DNA of 15,179 bases from Flavobacteriales bacterium UBA7443. Its GTDB lineage: Bacteria; Bacteroidota; Bacteroidia; Flavobacteriales_D; Sanyastnellaceae. A program made the position numbers and the translations under genes. The number at the start of each line of letters is the position of its first letter. The stretch's first letter is position 1. The notes beneath the pieces were generated by a model that ran no database searches, was not told where the DNA came from, and was given only the letters and a program-made list of their open reading frames with translations. The DNA lies in the NCBI GenBank assembly GCA_002477505.1, contig DLQB01000181.1:1782-16960 (forward strand), read 5' to 3'. Below, in pieces: positions 13,816 through 15,179 of the stretch.

Positions 13816-15179
13816 TTAACGCAACAAATTGATGTGCCCATTCAACTCATGGCGCACCGCAGTGCTCAGACTTCTTGCGACAATGGTGTAGAAATACACT
13901 CCGTTGGCCGCATAATGTCTGCCTCCCTGATGATTCCCCAACCAGACATCGTCCATGTTATTGGATGTGAACACCTCCTCTCCCCAGCGATCATGAATCA
14001 CCAGGGTGTAATCCGCAGGGTCTACATCGCGTCCAATCACCTGCCAAGCGTCATTGACTCCGTCGTTGTCAGGCGTGAAAACATTGGGAACGTACATCAC
14101 AAAATCATCAATGATCCACAAAGGATGAGAGATGCTATCCGAACATCCCCATTCATTCGTCGCGACCAGGGTAATGTTATACACGCCGCCCGCATCATCC
14201 GGGAAATAATACTCCGGACCGTATTCGTAGGAAGTATCCAAGAAGTCAAAGTGCCACTCGTAGGTCAACGCACCTAAGCTATAATTCAAAAATTCTACCC
14301 TCCGGTCCGGAAGGGTCTGCTCCCAAGGTGAAGCGGCAAATTCAGCCACGGGCCAGGGGCTCACGCGAATCAAATCCTCCATTAGCATTGAAAACGTGCA
14401 ACCATAGATGGTGGTGATGGTATGCTCCACACTGTACAAACCGACATCGATGTACGCGTGGCTTGTCGATTGAATATCAGCGGAACCCAAGCCGTCTCCA
14501 AAAAGCCATTCTTCCGATGCAATTTGGCCAGGATTCTGTGCCGTTCCTGTGAACTCCACGACGAGTGGAAAGCAACCACTAATGACATCTGATTCAAAGT
14601 CTGCCGTCTCATCATTGGGCACATAAATCTCCACGCATTCGGTGAATACAGGCGTTTCACATGCATCAGACATGGTCAGACAAAATTGAGTTGGCACCGA
14701 AGGGGCAACCCATTGCATAAGGGTGTCATCGAGTAATTCCTCCGCCGGCGAATTGGAATCCCAATCCAACGCATACGGCTCGAGCCCTCCTGTCAATCCT
14801 GATGCGAGCAAGAGCAAACTATCTCCGATGCACAAATTCGCATCGGCAGGCAATGTGAATGCGAGGGAATCTCGGACGGAAACAGTAACCTCCCACGTAT
14901 CCGTGTTGCATCCTGGAAACAAAGATGCATAGACACTGTACGACGTTGTTTCTGTCGGACTGACCGACTGCGTTGTCCCTGGGAAACCATTGCTCCAAAC
15001 CCACTGCAAAGAAGGTTCATTGTAAGATGGTGTCGCTTCCAATATCGCTGCACCGCCCAAACAGATGGTCGTATCGACTTCCAAGGCGATGGTCACTTCC
15101 GGTTGCGCCAACAACGTGATGGTTTCTTCAAAAGTGCAATTCGCATCTGAGACACTGATCTCATACGTGTCAGCGTACA
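13816..15179 (-). CDS. C-terminal part of a large secreted PKD-repeat protein with gliding-motility/T9SS C-terminal domain; N-terminus outside window
   Basis: The frame is open from the right edge to the TAA at 13816-13818, 454 codons in view. A TTG at 15114 is not a real start because coding continues upstream (YADTYEISVSDANCTFEET). The visible part is a string of extracellular Ig/PKD-like modules rich in Asp, Thr, Ser and paired Cys. One region is the SVSDANCTFEET-type segment at the edge, and another is CLGGAAILEA to SVYASLFPGCN. A PKD domain around 14370-14610 has EEWLFGDGLGSADI and HAYIDVGLYSVEH. A second PKD-like domain follows (YEWHFDFLDTSYEYG, GGVYNITLVATNEWGC). The last 93 residues (13819-14098) are the CHU_C/gliding-motility C-terminal domain: VPNVFTPDNDGVND, YTLVIHDRWGEEVF, NGVYFYTI. 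This domain routes cargo through the type IX secretion system to the cell surface. The role is likely adhesion or surface structure; ligand unknown. Confidence 0.92.
   Translation of the reverse strand, partial: YADTYEISVSDANCTFEETITLLAQPEVTIALEVDTTICLGGAAILEATPSYNEPSLQWVWSNGFPGTTQSVSPTETTSYSVYASLFPGCNTDTWEVTVSVRDSLAFTLPADANLCIGDSLLLLASGLTGGLEPYALDWDSNSPAEELLDDTLMQWVAPSVPTQFCLTMSDACETPVFTECVEIYVPNDETADFESDVISGCFPLVVEFTGTAQNPGQIASEEWLFGDGLGSADIQSTSHAYIDVGLYSVEHTITTIYGCTFSMLMEDLIRVSPWPVAEFAASPWEQTLPDRRVEFLNYSLGALTYEWHFDFLDTSYEYGPEYYFPDDAGGVYNITLVATNEWGCSDSISHPLWIIDDFVMYVPNVFTPDNDGVNDAWQVIGRDVDPADYTLVIHDRWGEEVFTSNNMDDVWLGNHQGGRHYAANGVYFYTIVARSLSTAVRHELNGHINLLR

Noticed and set aside
1..15179. 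CRISPR array, IS element, tRNA/rRNA, defence island
   Set aside because: No periodic direct repeats, transposase-like frames, clover-leaf sequences or defence-type domains were seen on either strand.

Overview
The window looks like a chromosomal segment of a Bacteroidota bacterium, probably a free-living (possibly marine) member of the order Flavobacteriales with roughly 50% GC. Four traits point there: a SusC-style TonB-dependent receptor with a carboxypeptidase-regulatory-like N-terminal domain, a gliding-motility/type IX secretion C-terminal domain (CHU_C type), a fused alpha/beta 2-oxoacid dehydrogenase E1, and a small LPxFSK protein that I remember as restricted to Bacteroidota. Genus and species cannot be read from it. 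No rRNA, tRNA, IS element, phage gene or CRISPR array was seen. No gene-free stretch exceeds 200 bases.

Left block, all on the minus strand, in transcription order from 9129 to 1: adk, obg, psuG, the fused E1 gene, a 74-aa S4 RNA-binding protein, a TonB-dependent receptor, and a secreted alpha/beta-hydrolase-like protein cut by the left edge. The junctions from adk to psuG are 9 and 2 nt. E1 and the S4 gene overlap by ATGA. These five probably form one housekeeping operon, perhaps with a second promoter in the 102-nt gap before E1. The receptor and the hydrolase-like gene have longer leaders and are probably separate units. The hydrolase-like protein has Gly where the catalytic Ser should be.

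Middle block: lpd (E3, dihydrolipoyl dehydrogenase) runs on the plus strand from 9321, divergent from adk. A 191-bp intergenic region holds a TAnnTTTG-like promoter element with an inverted repeat just upstream. lpd ends at a strong, probably bidirectional terminator facing a minus-strand gene for a membrane-anchored M15/Hedgehog-type putative peptidase (DUF5715-like). E1 and E3 of a branched-chain or related 2-oxoacid dehydrogenase are therefore encoded near each other. E2 is not in the window.

Right block: a 178-aa conserved protein of unknown function on the plus strand is preceded by two interlocked inverted repeats. Next comes a two-gene plus-strand unit: a 57-aa protein whose stop overlaps (ATGA) the start of an NRAMP-related transporter with a non-canonical metal site. 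That transporter converges, with only 6 nt between stops, on the C-terminal part of a large PKD/CHU_C surface protein running off the right edge.

No clearly new defence or mobile system was found. The best leads are the hydrolase-like protein without its serine, the NRAMP homologue without DPGN/MPH, the small 57-aa gene coupled to it, and the interlocked repeats at 11641-11719.
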